A stretch of DNA of 64,000 bases from Lewinellaceae bacterium (GTDB lineage: Bacteria; Bacteroidota; Bacteroidia; Chitinophagales; Saprospiraceae): positions 620,001-684,000 of the forward strand of contig JACJYR010000004.1 of NCBI GenBank assembly GCA_020636005.1, in the 5' to 3' direction. The position numbers were made by a program, and so were the translations under genes. The notes beneath the pieces are model-generated. The model had not been told where the DNA came from. It did not search any database and was given only the letters and a program-made list of their open reading frames with translations. Below are positions 31,312 through 40,835 of the stretch, one piece after another (position 1 is the first letter of the stretch; each line of letters starts with the position of its first letter).

Positions 31312-32901
31312 TCAGGCTGTTGTATTTAAAAGTGCCTTGACATTTTCCAGTGTATCCGCCGCCTCCTTTTGTTTGTCCTGCCGCCAGCGCAGCATCCTCG
31401 GGAAGCGCAATGCCACGCCAGATTTGTGCCGCTTCGATTCGGCGATGCCCTCGAAGCCGATTTCAAAAACAAGTTCCGGCTTCACCGTGCGGACCGGGCC
31501 AAATTTCTCCACGATATTTTTTTTGATGAAACTGTCCACCTGGTAAAATTCCTTGTCCGTCAGGCCGGAATAGGCTTTTGTCAAGGTCACCAGTTTGCCC
31601 CCGTCCCACACGGCAAAGGTGTAATCGGTATAGAGGTTGGCCCGGCGTCCATGCCCTTTTTGCGCAGCGACCAAAACACAATCAATGGTCAGGGGATCCA
31701 CTTTCCATTTCCACCAATCGCCCCGCTTGCGGCCTACCTTGTAAACAGAATCGAGTTTTTTCAGCATCAAGCCCTCGCTGCCGACTTCCCTGGCCTGTTG
31801 CCTTTTTTTTGTCAAAACTTCCCAGTTTTCAAATTCGACGATGGGTGATAATTTCAAAACCGGATGGCCCGCATTTTCTATCAGGTTCGCCAGGTTGTCC
31901 CGCCTTTCCGACAATGGCTTTTCTCTAAAATCCTGGTTTTCAAGCTCCAAGAGATCATAAGCCACGAAAACGAGGGGCGCATTTTGCAGTATTTTTTTGG
32001 TCAAATTCTTCCTGCCAATGCGGGTTTGCAGCAAGTTGAAAGGCAACGGGGCATCGTCTTTCCAGGGTAAAATTTCGCCATCCAGGGCGACGCCGTCCGG
32101 CAGGTGGTGCAGCAAAAGCTGGTATTCCGGAAACTTCTCCGTCATCAGTTCCTCGCCACGGCTCCACACGAAAATCTCGTTGCTGCGCTTGATGAGCTGC
32201 CCCCGGATGCCGTCCCATTTCCATTCCGCCTGCCACTCTGACGGTTTTCCCAGTTCATCTAAACTGCTGTCCAACTGGTAGGCCAGATAAAACGGATAGG
32301 GCTTGGAAGCATCCGTATCAATTTCATCGCTCAAAACCAGTTGTTGAAAAGTTGTGGAATCCGGTGTCCAGTTGCCGCTGATGCGGTGGGCGACGACGGA
32401 CGATTCCATGCCATACGTTTTTGCCAAAGCATTGATGACCAATTGTTTGGAGACGCCAATGCGAAAGCCGCCCGTGAGGAGTTTATTGAAAACAAACCGC
32501 TGGTTGACAGAAAGGCTTTGCCAGGCTTCAACGATGTTGGTTTTGCGCTCCGGCTCTTCCAGCCTGCCCGTTTTTGCCAACCACATCATCCATTCCGTCA
32601 GGGTTTGATCATTCTCCTGGACAGGTTCTGGCAGCACCAACGCTATCGTTTCCGCCAAATCGCCCACGCTGTGGTAGCTTTCCTCGAAGAGCCAGAGCGG
32701 GATGCCTGCCAGTTCTGCCGCCCATTCCCGCAGCCGGGTAGAATTTATTACCCGCTTGGGCCGGCGGCCCGTGAACAGTGCCAGCATCCACAGCTTATCC
32801 GCATCGTGCGCAGCCTGGAAATAGCGCACGAGGGCATCCAGCTTGTCATTCGTTTTGGTGCTGGAAGAGATTTCGTGGATGAGTTGGGCGAATCGTTTCA
32901 T
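31312..32901 (-). CDS. ATP-dependent DNA ligase of the ligase-associated repair cluster
   Basis: 529 residues. An N-terminal DNA-binding domain (1-200), then the nucleotidyltransferase motif I WKWDGIRG (227-234) with the adenylated Lys228, motif III FVWSRGEELMTEKFPE, motif IV VALDGEI, and motifs V-VI with LMLKKLDSVYKVGRKRGDWWKWK. This is the ATP ligase that travels with MBL exonuclease, Lhr-core helicase and PdeM. The ATG overlaps the stop of the exonuclease gene by four bases (32898-32901). Confidence 0.93.
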   Translation of the reverse strand: MKRFAQLIHEISSSTKTNDKLDALVRYFQAAHDADKLWMLALFTGRRPKRVINSTRLREWAAELAGIPLWLFEESYHSVGDLAETIALVLPEPVQENDQTLTEWMMWLAKTGRLEEPERKTNIVEAWQSLSVNQRFVFNKLLTGGFRIGVSKQLVINALAKTYGMESSVVAHRISGNWTPDSTTFQQLVLSDEIDTDASKPYPFYLAYQLDSSLDELGKPSEWQAEWKWDGIRGQLIKRSNEIFVWSRGEELMTEKFPEYQLLLHHLPDGVALDGEILPWKDDAPLPFNLLQTRIGRKNLTKKILQNAPLVFVAYDLLELENQDFREKPLSERRDNLANLIENAGHPVLKLSPIVEFENWEVLTKKRQQAREVGSEGLMLKKLDSVYKVGRKRGDWWKWKVDPLTIDCVLVAAQKGHGRRANLYTDYTFAVWDGGKLVTLTKAYSGLTDKEFYQVDSFIKKNIVEKFGPVRTVKPELVFEIGFEGIAESKRHKSGVALRFPRMLRWRQDKQKEAADTLENVKALLNTTA

Positions 32902-33908
32902 GCTGCTTTTTCGGTGTTTGGGGTGTCTTCTTCTTCGGTACCAAATTCCGTTTTCACCTCTGCTGCCTGTATGCCTGTTTCATTCAAATACCTGCTGAAA
33001 ATGCTGGTAAACCCATGCGTGACAAATACCTTTTCCGCCGCCGTTGCCTTCACGGCATACAGCAAACCATCCCAGTCGGCATGGTCGGAAAGCACAAAAC
33101 CCCGGTCCACATTTCGGCGGCGGGCGTTGCCCCGAACCTGCATCCAGCCGGAACAAACGGCCAGCGAGTGGGGCCCGAACCGCTTCAGCCAGGTAGTGCC
33201 ACCCACGGAGGGCGGGGCGACGATGAGCGCTCCTTCAAAGTCTTTTTTAGAAAATCCATCGGTCACTTTGGGTAAAAAAGGTAGGTCGAGGCCAGCTTCC
33301 CGAAGCGTTTCATTTACGTTAAAAATAGCACCGTGCGAGAACACCCGGCCAATTCCCAAATCAATATTTTTCACTATCCGCTGCGCCTTGCCAAGGCTGT
33401 ACCCGCACAACACACTTACCTTTCCGGCTGACTGGTTTTGGCGCCACCAGTTGTTAATGTCCTGAAAAACAAGGCTTTGCGGCTGCCAATGATAAACGGG
33501 CAGGCCAAAGGTACTTTCCGTAATGAACGTATGGCAAGGTACCGGTTCAAAGGGTTCGCAGACGCCGTCCGGCTGTATTTTATAGTCGCCGCTGACCACC
33601 CACACCTCGCCGCCCTTCTCCACCCGCACCTGCGCCGAGCCGGGGATGTGGCCCGCCGGGTACAGGCTGACTTTCACCCCATTGATGGCCAGTGGCTCGC
33701 CATAGCCGAGGGTTTGCAGGGAAATATCGGCGCCCAACCGGAGCCGCATCACGGCAGATGAATCCCGGTGGGCGAGGTAGTGCTTACTGCCCGGCCGTGC
33801 ATGGTCGGAATGGGCGTGGGTGGTGATGGCCCGGCCCACCGGCTTCCAGGGGTCTATGTAAAAATTGCCATCGGGGCAATAGATGCCGTTTTCGTTGAAT
33901 TGTAACAT
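32898..33908 (-). CDS. Ligase-associated MBL-fold DNA exonuclease
   Basis: 336 residues, metallo-beta-lactamase fold with beta-CASP features. Metal motif HAHSDH (31-36), later AGHIPGSAQV, SGDYK and DHADWDGLL with a C-terminal THG. It belongs to the exonuclease family found with bacterial Lhr/ligase clusters and related to Artemis/SNM1-type nucleases. First gene of the repair operon, coupled to the ligase by an ATGA. The C-terminus is acidic (TEEEDTPNTEKAA). Confidence 0.92.
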   Translation of the reverse strand: MLQFNENGIYCPDGNFYIDPWKPVGRAITTHAHSDHARPGSKHYLAHRDSSAVMRLRLGADISLQTLGYGEPLAINGVKVSLYPAGHIPGSAQVRVEKGGEVWVVSGDYKIQPDGVCEPFEPVPCHTFITESTFGLPVYHWQPQSLVFQDINNWWRQNQSAGKVSVLCGYSLGKAQRIVKNIDLGIGRVFSHGAIFNVNETLREAGLDLPFLPKVTDGFSKKDFEGALIVAPPSVGGTTWLKRFGPHSLAVCSGWMQVRGNARRRNVDRGFVLSDHADWDGLLYAVKATAAEKVFVTHGFTSIFSRYLNETGIQAAEVKTEFGTEEEDTPNTEKAA

Positions 33909-33945
33909 TGGTGGGTAAAACAGGGAGGAAAGGAGAATGTTTGGC

Positions 33946-34281
33946 TCACTTTAGCCCAAAAACCTTGTTCATCAGCACCCACTTTTCGCCTTTGCCCGCC
34001 CAGGGAAGCGGCTGCTGGAAATCCCACATCAGCTTTTCCCACGCCTGCACTTTTGGGTTGGCTGTGTCCATAGCCGCCTTTTTTTCAAAAGAAAAATCTT
34101 CGTTGGTTTCCATGATCATGAAAAGGCGGTTGCCCGTGCGGTAGATTTCGAGCTGTTCGATGCCGGATTGTCGGAGGCTGTCGAGGATTTCCGGCCAGAC
34201 GCCGCCGGGGGCGTGGTAGCGCTCATATTCTGCGATGAGATGTGGGTTGTCTTTGAGATCGAGGGCGAGGCAGTATTTCAT
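33946..34281 (-). CDS. L-rhamnose mutarotase-like protein (RhaM family)
   Basis: 111 residues from the ATG at 34279-34281 (MKYCLALDLKDN). The dimeric alpha-beta barrel family is recognisable by YERYHAPGGVWPEILDSLRQSGI, LEIYRTGNRLFMIMET and WEKLMWDFQQPLPW. RhaM interconverts rhamnose anomers (His in ERYH). No rhamnose genes surround it, so the substrate could be another sugar. It is between the repair operon and the giant mosaic protein, on the same strand as both. Confidence 0.85.
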   Translation of the reverse strand: MKYCLALDLKDNPHLIAEYERYHAPGGVWPEILDSLRQSGIEQLEIYRTGNRLFMIMETNEDFSFEKKAAMDTANPKVQAWEKLMWDFQQPLPWAGKGEKWVLMNKVFGLK

Positions 34282-34342
34282 TTTTTGTTTTTTATTGGTA
34301 AAACCTAAAGGTAAAACAACCCTGGCAGGGTTTAATAAAACT

Positions 34343-34374
34343 AAAAAAGGGGGACCGCCAAAGGCAGCCCCCCC
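34343..34374 (-). terminator. Terminator after the mosaic secreted protein
   Basis: On the minus strand a G-rich arm and GCC pair imperfectly with GGC and C-rich arm around TTT, followed by six T. It lies 20 bp past the stop. Confidence 0.75.
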
Positions 34375-34393
34375 AACCATTTTACCAAAAAAC

Positions 34394-37300
34394 TTACTTA
34401 GAAATAATGAGCTTTTGAGTGACCGGGTGCTTGTCCCGGCGCAGGATGGTCACGTTGTAGGTGCCACCCTTGTATTCGTTCAGGTCGAGGCGGTAGTCGG
34501 CGTCAATGACCTCGTCCAGCACCACTTTGTGGACGCTGCGGCCAAAGCCGTCGCTGACGTTGATGAGCACGTCCCGCTCGCCGATGATGTCTTCCAGGTT
34601 GATATTCGTGTAAGTAGTCGCAGGGTTCGGATAGACGGCGAAGTCAGCCATGTCCACCATTTCCACCACTTTTATGTCTGATTGGCGGGTGCTGCCGTCG
34701 AGGAACTGCACAGTGATACGGTAGTAGTTCAGGCCAACGGCAGGTTCGGTATCGGTATCCTCGAAAACGTTGTTGGAGGTGTCTTCCTCCCGGTAGGCAT
34801 TCATTTCGTTGATAATTTCGAAGTTGATGCCGTCGGTGGATTTTTCGACAAAGAAGAAATCGTTGCGGAAGGCGGTATTGTTGGCCCAAACCAGGTTCAC
34901 CTCCCGGTTGGTGCGCACGGCTTCCAGTTCAAGGATGTCGTCGGACGATGCCCGCACGCCGAGGTCGCAACTACTGGCCCACTGCACGCAGCGGTCAAAG
35001 AGTTTCCAGCCATTGCTGGTGAGGTTGTCGGCGTTGTCGTCGTGCAGGAAGAAGCCGACCCGCTTGGCCGGTGCCGTCATGCCCACCATGCCAGCACCTG
35101 TATCGTAGGCGTAAATCATGGAGCAGTTGGAATTGCCAGGCACATAGCCAATCTTCACGGCACCGCTGCCCGGATTTCCCCAGGTGGCGTTTTTGCCGCT
35201 GGTGAAAACGGAGTAGTCACCGCTCATGCCATCGGAAATGGGGTGGCTGCTGCTGATCAACCTTATTTTTGAAACATAACTGGAAGATCCGTAGTGGCTG
35301 TTGGCCGTGGTACCGGTCATTTTCATATCGTCCATCAGGTAGCTTTCCCAAAGGATAACCGGCACGTTGACGTTGCGGTATTTCGAACCAATGTAATCAG
35401 ATTGTACGGTAGAACTAATGAGGATCAAGCCTTTGTCGTTGGCATCGTTGGTGCTGCAGGAGCCATCGTCTTTCAGGATGACGGTGTAGCCGAGGCTTTG
35501 CAGCCTGTTTTTCACCGCAGCGTCTGAATTACAAAGGTTGGTGCTGCCGACCACGAACAGGCAGGTTTTGTTGCAAGGCGTCGGCGCGTTGTTGTCGCAT
35601 TCGTCCAGCAGCCATTGCTGGTTGTTGCCGCCGTGCCACGACCAGCAATGTATCTTGGTGCCGTTACTGGTGGACCACCCATCCACGTCCAGGTAGAGGC
35701 CGTTGATCACGTTTTTGATAAAATAATAGCCATTGCCGGCGTCCTCCACTTTCCACTGTTGGCTGTTGCCGCCGTCCCAGGGCATCTGGATGACTTCCGT
35801 ACCGTTGGTCATGCCGTTGTTTTTGGCATCGAGGCACTTGCCGCTGTGCATGGCAGTGATGCTGTATTTTCCTTGGCCGACAGACTTGAACTGGAAGCGC
35901 TGGTTGTCACCGCCGTGCGCATCCCATTGAATCAGGCCCGTGCCGTTGGAGGTAGAGCCTCCATAGATGTCAGCAGATTTGCCGCTGTGGCGGGATTTGA
36001 TGCAGAGGATTTTGCCATCAAAAGGATCGGCTGGCGGCGGCGGGTTGGTGGTGCCGCAGTTGGTGGCATTGCCGCCCATGCCGGTGGGTTTTTTACCAGA
36101 AAAGGTCAGGTAGAGCTTGTCGAGGCAAGCGTTGGGTTCCCGCCAGGAGAACTGGATAGTATTTGCCCCGCTGTTCAGGTAAAACGACACGGGCAGGTCG
36201 TCGTCGCAATTGCCCCAATCGCCCACCTGGTCCCATTGGAAACCATTGTAATCAGGAGCGTTCACGGTGTTCCATTTCACCCAGTTGCCGTTGTTCACCC
36301 TCACCCAGTAGCTGTCGCCATTGCCATTTGGCACAATGGTGCGGGCGAACAAACGGTAGTAACCGGAAGCAGAAACGTTCACATTGAAACCAACGATGTC
36401 GCTGGAACTGGCGGGCGGTGTATCGTAGCTGTAGGTGGCAGGTGGCAGGAGCAGTTTCCCGCCGGAAGCGCCTGCATTCGTTTTCACTTGCCAGCGGCTT
36501 CCGATAGCATCGGCGCACTCAGCTTCGAGGTAGATGCTGTTGGAACAAACATAGCTTTCCTCCAGGCGGAAATTAAAGTCACCGCCGTGGGAAGATCCAC
36601 CGTTGGTGCTGAACCAGCCGCTGGCGCCCAATTTGCCAGGGTCCTGCAGGTTGCCGCCCATGCCCATCTGGAAGGCGGGGCCGTAGCGCTTGATGTTCAG
36701 GCTGCGGCAGTCTTCAAGGGTGGCTTTGCCTTCAAAAGAAGTGTAGTACGTCCAGCTACTCGCACCTGAATTCACACAAAGCTCATACTTCGGGCTTCCT
36801 GATGGAGCCGTGGTCGTCCTGCCTGAGAAATTGATTTCGAGGTAGCCTGTCTTATAGCCTTTTTTCACACTGCCAACCAATTGGGCCGTGCCATTGGTGT
36901 ATTCGATGAAAAGCAGGTCGTTGCCTGCCGTCCAGCAGTCGCCGGGGCCGAAGGTGAGGGCATAAGCGCCGCCGCACCAATTGCCGCAGTTGTCGTATGT
37001 ACTTGCCACCCGGCGGATGGATGCGACATCGGCGCAGTCGCCTGGTGGCACGATGGTCACCGTGAAGGTACAAGGGGCGGCTGAGTTGCCCTTGCCATCG
37101 GTAGCGTTGTAAGTAACAGTAGTAACTCCGGTTGGGAATTGGTCTCCCGGATTTTTATTTGAGGTAACATTGACGGGACCACAGTTGTCAATGGCAGTTG
37201 GCGGTGTCCAACTGACTTGGGTTTGTGTGCTGGTAGCGGTTTTGGTGATGTTGGCAGGACAGTTTTGGAACACAGGCGCCCGGTCGTCGACGATGGTAAC

Positions 37301-39196
37301 GGTTGCGTTGCATTTTACTGTATTTCCCTTGCGGTCGGTAATGGAAAGTGAAACGGGATTGCTGCCGAGGTTGGCGCAAGTGAAGTTTTTGGAAACAAGC
37401 CCATCCACTTTCAGGTCGAGGGTTGAACAATCGTCGTAGGCCGTCACTGAGATGGCCGTGCCGGTGATGGTGGCCGTGCCGTTATCACCTAAACTGACAG
37501 AAACGCTTTCGCAAAGCAACGATGATGTCGGGCCGGTGATTTCCACGCCGCCGTCCATGTCCATTTGGTGGTAGGGCAATTCGTTGAAGGTGCCAAAGTT
37601 GAAGAACAGGCTTTTGTTTGTCCACCAATAGTAATTATTGATAATGCCTTTGTTGATAAAGGACGAACAGGCCAGGTTGAAAATCTCGTTGTTATTGTTG
37701 ATAACGCCTTCATTCAGGAAAACACCGCCGTTGGCATTTTCCAAAACACCGCCGTTGGAGCCAGTGGTGGTAGAAAAGTTGGTGTTTTCAAAAACGCCCG
37801 TCACACCGTTCACAAAATCCCCGATGTTGATCAGGTAGCCGTTGTTTTGGAAAAGGTCGTTGTTGAAAATGCGCACGCCATTTTCGATGGTGCCGAAGTT
37901 GTAAAGGTTTTGGTTGTTGATGAGGTCGAACTGATTGGCGATACGGGCTGGCTGGTTGTTGTACAAATCACCTTCGTTGGTAAACACGCCGCCGCTGTCG
38001 TTTTGCAGTTGTCCGTTGTTGGTGAAAATGCCGTAGTTGGTAATTTCCTCCAGGTTGTTCAGCAGGTTGTTGTTGTTGAAACTGCCGTAGTTGATGATGC
38101 CGCCGCCAGTGTTCGTGGTGATGGTACCTCCGTTGGTGAAGATGCCGCTGGCGTTCACGATGTCGCCCACGCTGGTGATTTTGCCGATGTTGGAAAAGAG
38201 GTTCTCATTGGTGATGGAGCTGCCGAACTGGTTGTTGATCTCGCCATTGGCAGCATTGCTGAAAGCGCCGCCGGACTTGTTGTTGAGGGCAGCGCCGTTG
38301 TCAATAAAGTAGTTGTTGGTGAAAACGCCCGAGTTGTTGATTTCAAATTTGTTGAGGATAGTCCCCTGGTTGTTGTTGTTGAAGGTGCCTGCGTTGTTCA
38401 GCCGGAAGAAGTTTTCGATGCTACCGCCGGAGTTGTTGTTGAACAGGCCATTGTTCAGGATGGTGCCGTTGCTGGTGAGGCTGCCTTTGTTGATGTAAGT
38501 GCCGAAGTTGGTTAGCGTACCCTGGTTGTCAAGGATGGAATTGGCATTGTGGTTCCAGGTGGCGGCGTTGTTGTTGATGATGCTGGCACCGTTTACGCTG
38601 GTCAGCTTGCCGCCGTTCAGGTTGAAGGTGGCCTTGTTGTCCAGGGTGCCGTTGTTGGTGAAATTGCCGCCCAGGAAGTTGGCTGTGGATTGGTTGGTAA
38701 CCGTGCCCAAATTGGCAAAGGTACCCTGAATTTCCAAGGTGCCGTTGTTCGTAATGGAAGCAGAACCTGTACTTGAGTACTGGCCAGTGCTGGCGTTGCT
38801 GAAAGCCCCGCCGGTGGCAATGTTCATAGCGCCTCTTTGGTCCATCGTGCCTTTGTTGGTGATGCTTCCGCCTGCGAGAATGTTGCACACAGAGCCGGTG
38901 TAGTTGTTCAGCGTTCCGTTCACAGTCACCGCAGCTTTCACATTGATAGTACCGAAGCTGGTAAGCACGTAGTTGACGATCAGGGCCGAGTTGATGTCGG
39001 CCGTGGCACCACCGACGATGGTGCCGTCGTTTCCTGGGCCAGGCAGGCCGTTCGACCAGTTGGCTGCATTGAAGAAGTTGCTGTCCTGGTTGCCATCGAA
39101 GTTGGTATTGGCATTGGAAAAGTTACTGACGAACAGCATGAGCAAAGTGCTCAGGAGGCACAAGGCTGTGCCCCTAAAAGTGTAATGATTGTTCAT
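34394..39196 (-). CDS. Giant mosaic secreted protein: Asn-rich repeats, HYR, CBM6-like, ricin-type lectin, T9SS tail
   Basis: 1600 residues from the ATG at 39194-39196. Signal peptide ends near residue 30. About 35-560: Asn/Gly-rich repeats of roughly 10-20 residues (NNGTLNN, FTNNG, INNQ), probably a beta-helix. About 570-740: beta-sandwich and HYR domain (VFQNCPANITKTA, TYNATDGKGN). About 740-890: an unnamed Cys-containing domain (DNCGNWCGGAYALTFGPGDCW). About 890-1060: CBM6-like domain beginning YLEAECADAIGSRW. About 1070-1220: ricin-type beta-trefoil with QxW motifs (DNQRFQF, NSQQWKV, NNQQWLL). About 1225-1430: a flavodoxin/ThuA-like domain (ACLFVVGSTNL, VNVPVILWESYLM). The end is a fibronectin-like domain and T9SS sorting domain (VYPNPATTYTN to KLIISK). 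No catalytic residues are certain; a polysaccharide-binding surface protein is likely. Confidence 0.88.
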   Translation of the reverse strand: MNNHYTFRGTALCLLSTLLMLFVSNFSNANTNFDGNQDSNFFNAANWSNGLPGPGNDGTIVGGATADINSALIVNYVLTSFGTINVKAAVTVNGTLNNYTGSVCNILAGGSITNKGTMDQRGAMNIATGGAFSNASTGQYSSTGSASITNNGTLEIQGTFANLGTVTNQSTANFLGGNFTNNGTLDNKATFNLNGGKLTSVNGASIINNNAATWNHNANSILDNQGTLTNFGTYINKGSLTSNGTILNNGLFNNNSGGSIENFFRLNNAGTFNNNNQGTILNKFEINNSGVFTNNYFIDNGAALNNKSGGAFSNAANGEINNQFGSSITNENLFSNIGKITSVGDIVNASGIFTNGGTITTNTGGGIINYGSFNNNNLLNNLEEITNYGIFTNNGQLQNDSGGVFTNEGDLYNNQPARIANQFDLINNQNLYNFGTIENGVRIFNNDLFQNNGYLINIGDFVNGVTGVFENTNFSTTTGSNGGVLENANGGVFLNEGVINNNNEIFNLACSSFINKGIINNYYWWTNKSLFFNFGTFNELPYHQMDMDGGVEITGPTSSLLCESVSVSLGDNGTATITGTAISVTAYDDCSTLDLKVDGLVSKNFTCANLGSNPVSLSITDRKGNTVKCNATVTIVDDRAPVFQNCPANITKTATSTQTQVSWTPPTAIDNCGPVNVTSNKNPGDQFPTGVTTVTYNATDGKGNSAAPCTFTVTIVPPGDCADVASIRRVASTYDNCGNWCGGAYALTFGPGDCWTAGNDLLFIEYTNGTAQLVGSVKKGYKTGYLEINFSGRTTTAPSGSPKYELCVNSGASSWTYYTSFEGKATLEDCRSLNIKRYGPAFQMGMGGNLQDPGKLGASGWFSTNGGSSHGGDFNFRLEESYVCSNSIYLEAECADAIGSRWQVKTNAGASGGKLLLPPATYSYDTPPASSSDIVGFNVNVSASGYYRLFARTIVPNGNGDSYWVRVNNGNWVKWNTVNAPDYNGFQWDQVGDWGNCDDDLPVSFYLNSGANTIQFSWREPNACLDKLYLTFSGKKPTGMGGNATNCGTTNPPPPADPFDGKILCIKSRHSGKSADIYGGSTSNGTGLIQWDAHGGDNQRFQFKSVGQGKYSITAMHSGKCLDAKNNGMTNGTEVIQMPWDGGNSQQWKVEDAGNGYYFIKNVINGLYLDVDGWSTSNGTKIHCWSWHGGNNQQWLLDECDNNAPTPCNKTCLFVVGSTNLCNSDAAVKNRLQSLGYTVILKDDGSCSTNDANDKGLILISSTVQSDYIGSKYRNVNVPVILWESYLMDDMKMTGTTANSHYGSSSYVSKIRLISSSHPISDGMSGDYSVFTSGKNATWGNPGSGAVKIGYVPGNSNCSMIYAYDTGAGMVGMTAPAKRVGFFLHDDNADNLTSNGWKLFDRCVQWASSCDLGVRASSDDILELEAVRTNREVNLVWANNTAFRNDFFFVEKSTDGINFEIINEMNAYREEDTSNNVFEDTDTEPAVGLNYYRITVQFLDGSTRQSDIKVVEMVDMADFAVYPNPATTYTNINLEDIIGERDVLINVSDGFGRSVHKVVLDEVIDADYRLDLNEYKGGTYNVTILRRDKHPVTQKLIISK

Positions 39197-39688
39197 TGTA
39201 AGTGTAAGTTTTGATTTAAAATGTAATAAAAAACACAAAGCAAGCCCGGGGGTAGAACGTTGAGCTTCAAAGGTTTATAGTGTTTGTCCAGTAAAAATCA
39301 CCGGGACTGTAAATGCTGTTTGTATGCAATGAGAGGAAGGGAAAGGGGGGAAGATGAACGATAAACTATGAATGACAAACATGGCAGATTTGGGCTTTGC
39401 CAAACGATGGTTTGCAATGTTTTGAGTTTATTTTTTCCAAAAATGTGAAGACCAGCAGGGTACGGGAAAAATAATGATTGTGGATGTGAGATGGCCGGAA
39501 AAGAATTTCCGAAAAGACCAGTAGTATAAGAGGGAAATGATGTAATTGAAGTGGTAAGACGTGGCAAAGATAGGTCATGGTTTTCAATTTAAGAAACCTA
39601 TTTCGAAAATATTATTTTTTCAAATTCAATTACAAAATCATGTAAAAGAAGGGGTTACGATTTTATTTTTTGTAAAAACAACTGGATT
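39197..39688. other. Intergenic region, no gene recognised
   Basis: 492 bp between the mosaic protein gene and the mscS-type gene (both minus strand). A/T-rich with no convincing reading frame and no clear hairpin; it should hold the promoter of the mosaic protein gene. Confidence 0.6.
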
Positions 39689-40549
39689 TCAGGCAATTGA
39701 GTCTGGTTTTTCCATTTTTAGTGCCTCTGGGTTTTTCAGCCAAAGATCTCTTTGCGGGAACGGGATTTGTACGCTATTTTGCCTGAACAAGCGGTCAATG
39801 GTCATCCGGATTTCGCTTTTCACAAATTCGATCCGAATAAAATCGTCACTGAAAAACAGCAGTTCGAAGTCGAGGGAAGAGTCGCCAAAGTTCCTGAACT
39901 GGACAGAAGGCGAAGGGGTGGTCAACACTTTGGGATGCTCTTTTGCCGCTTGCAGCAAAAGTTTGACCACCAGTTCCAAATCTGATCCATAGGCCACCCC
40001 AACCTTTATGATAAAGCGGGTAGCCGTGTCGAGGTGGCTCCAGTTGATCACCTTGTCCACCACCAGTTTGGAGTTGGGGATGAGGATGGTCACCCTGTCC
40101 CTCGTTTCCACCACCGAGATCCGCAAGCCGATTTTTCGGACAAAGGCCACGAGGCCATCCACTTCCACCACATCGCCCACTTTAATCGTGCCTTCGATCA
40201 GGATGATAATGCCGGAGGTCAAATCTTTGAACATCTCCTGCAAACCCAGGCCAATACCGACCAGTAAAGCCGCAGAACTGGCCAGGAGCATGGAACTGAT
40301 GCCCAGTATCTGGAGAATCATAAAGACGGCGGCGATATAGACGATGTAAATGAGGAACTGCCGCACGGCGACCCGGCGGCCTTCGTCCACGCCCCTGCTC
40401 ACGAAGAATTTTTCAAGCAAGACCCCGTTGATGAGCCACTTGAGGGCTTTGGCCGCCATCAGCACCAACGCCAGTCCCAGTAGATCCTCGATGGTAACGT
40501 TGAATATCAAAACCTGCTGTAAAAGCTCCCTTAAATCCATAATAACCAT
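39689..40549 (-). CDS. MscS-type mechanosensitive channel
   Basis: 286 residues. Three N-terminal hydrophobic segments (about 15-35, 60-80, 85-105); the third, pore-lining helix is Gly/Ala-rich (LASSAALLVGIGLGLQEMFKDLTSGIIIL), then the beta domain (GTIKVGDVVEVDGLVAFVRKIGLR, TRDRVTILIPNSKLV) and a C-terminal alpha-beta domain. Releases solutes on osmotic downshock in the inner membrane. The start could be at codon 1 or 4 (MDLRELLQQ). Single gene. Confidence 0.93.
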   Translation of the reverse strand: MVIMDLRELLQQVLIFNVTIEDLLGLALVLMAAKALKWLINGVLLEKFFVSRGVDEGRRVAVRQFLIYIVYIAAVFMILQILGISSMLLASSAALLVGIGLGLQEMFKDLTSGIIILIEGTIKVGDVVEVDGLVAFVRKIGLRISVVETRDRVTILIPNSKLVVDKVINWSHLDTATRFIIKVGVAYGSDLELVVKLLLQAAKEHPKVLTTPSPSVQFRNFGDSSLDFELLFFSDDFIRIEFVKSEIRMTIDRLFRQNSVQIPFPQRDLWLKNPEALKMEKPDSIA

Positions 40550-40835
40550 TTTTGTCGTGCCAATATATAAACAGAGCTTTGGCAGTTGCAGCAGAAGGCT
40601 TAACTTTCGTTAGTTTTTTATAAAATACCCCTCAGGGTAGCAACTAAGTGGTATTTTGAAATGGTTTGAAATTGGTTTGACTTTGTTGTCAACTGTTGTA
40701 AATGGCAGAAGACCAACAATTTACTGATTACTGACGTGCATCTTCGATTTCAAACAGCACTATTATGAATAATTTAGCCCACCTACTCAGCAATACCCGG
40801 GGGCTGTTCAACTAAAACTATTTTAACCTACCGAC

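Noticed and set aside
37565..38515. A 316-codon plus-strand frame with Val/Glu-rich repeats opposite the mosaic protein
   Set aside because: The repeats are the complement of the Asn/Gly repeats of the real gene; no start context and no known domain.
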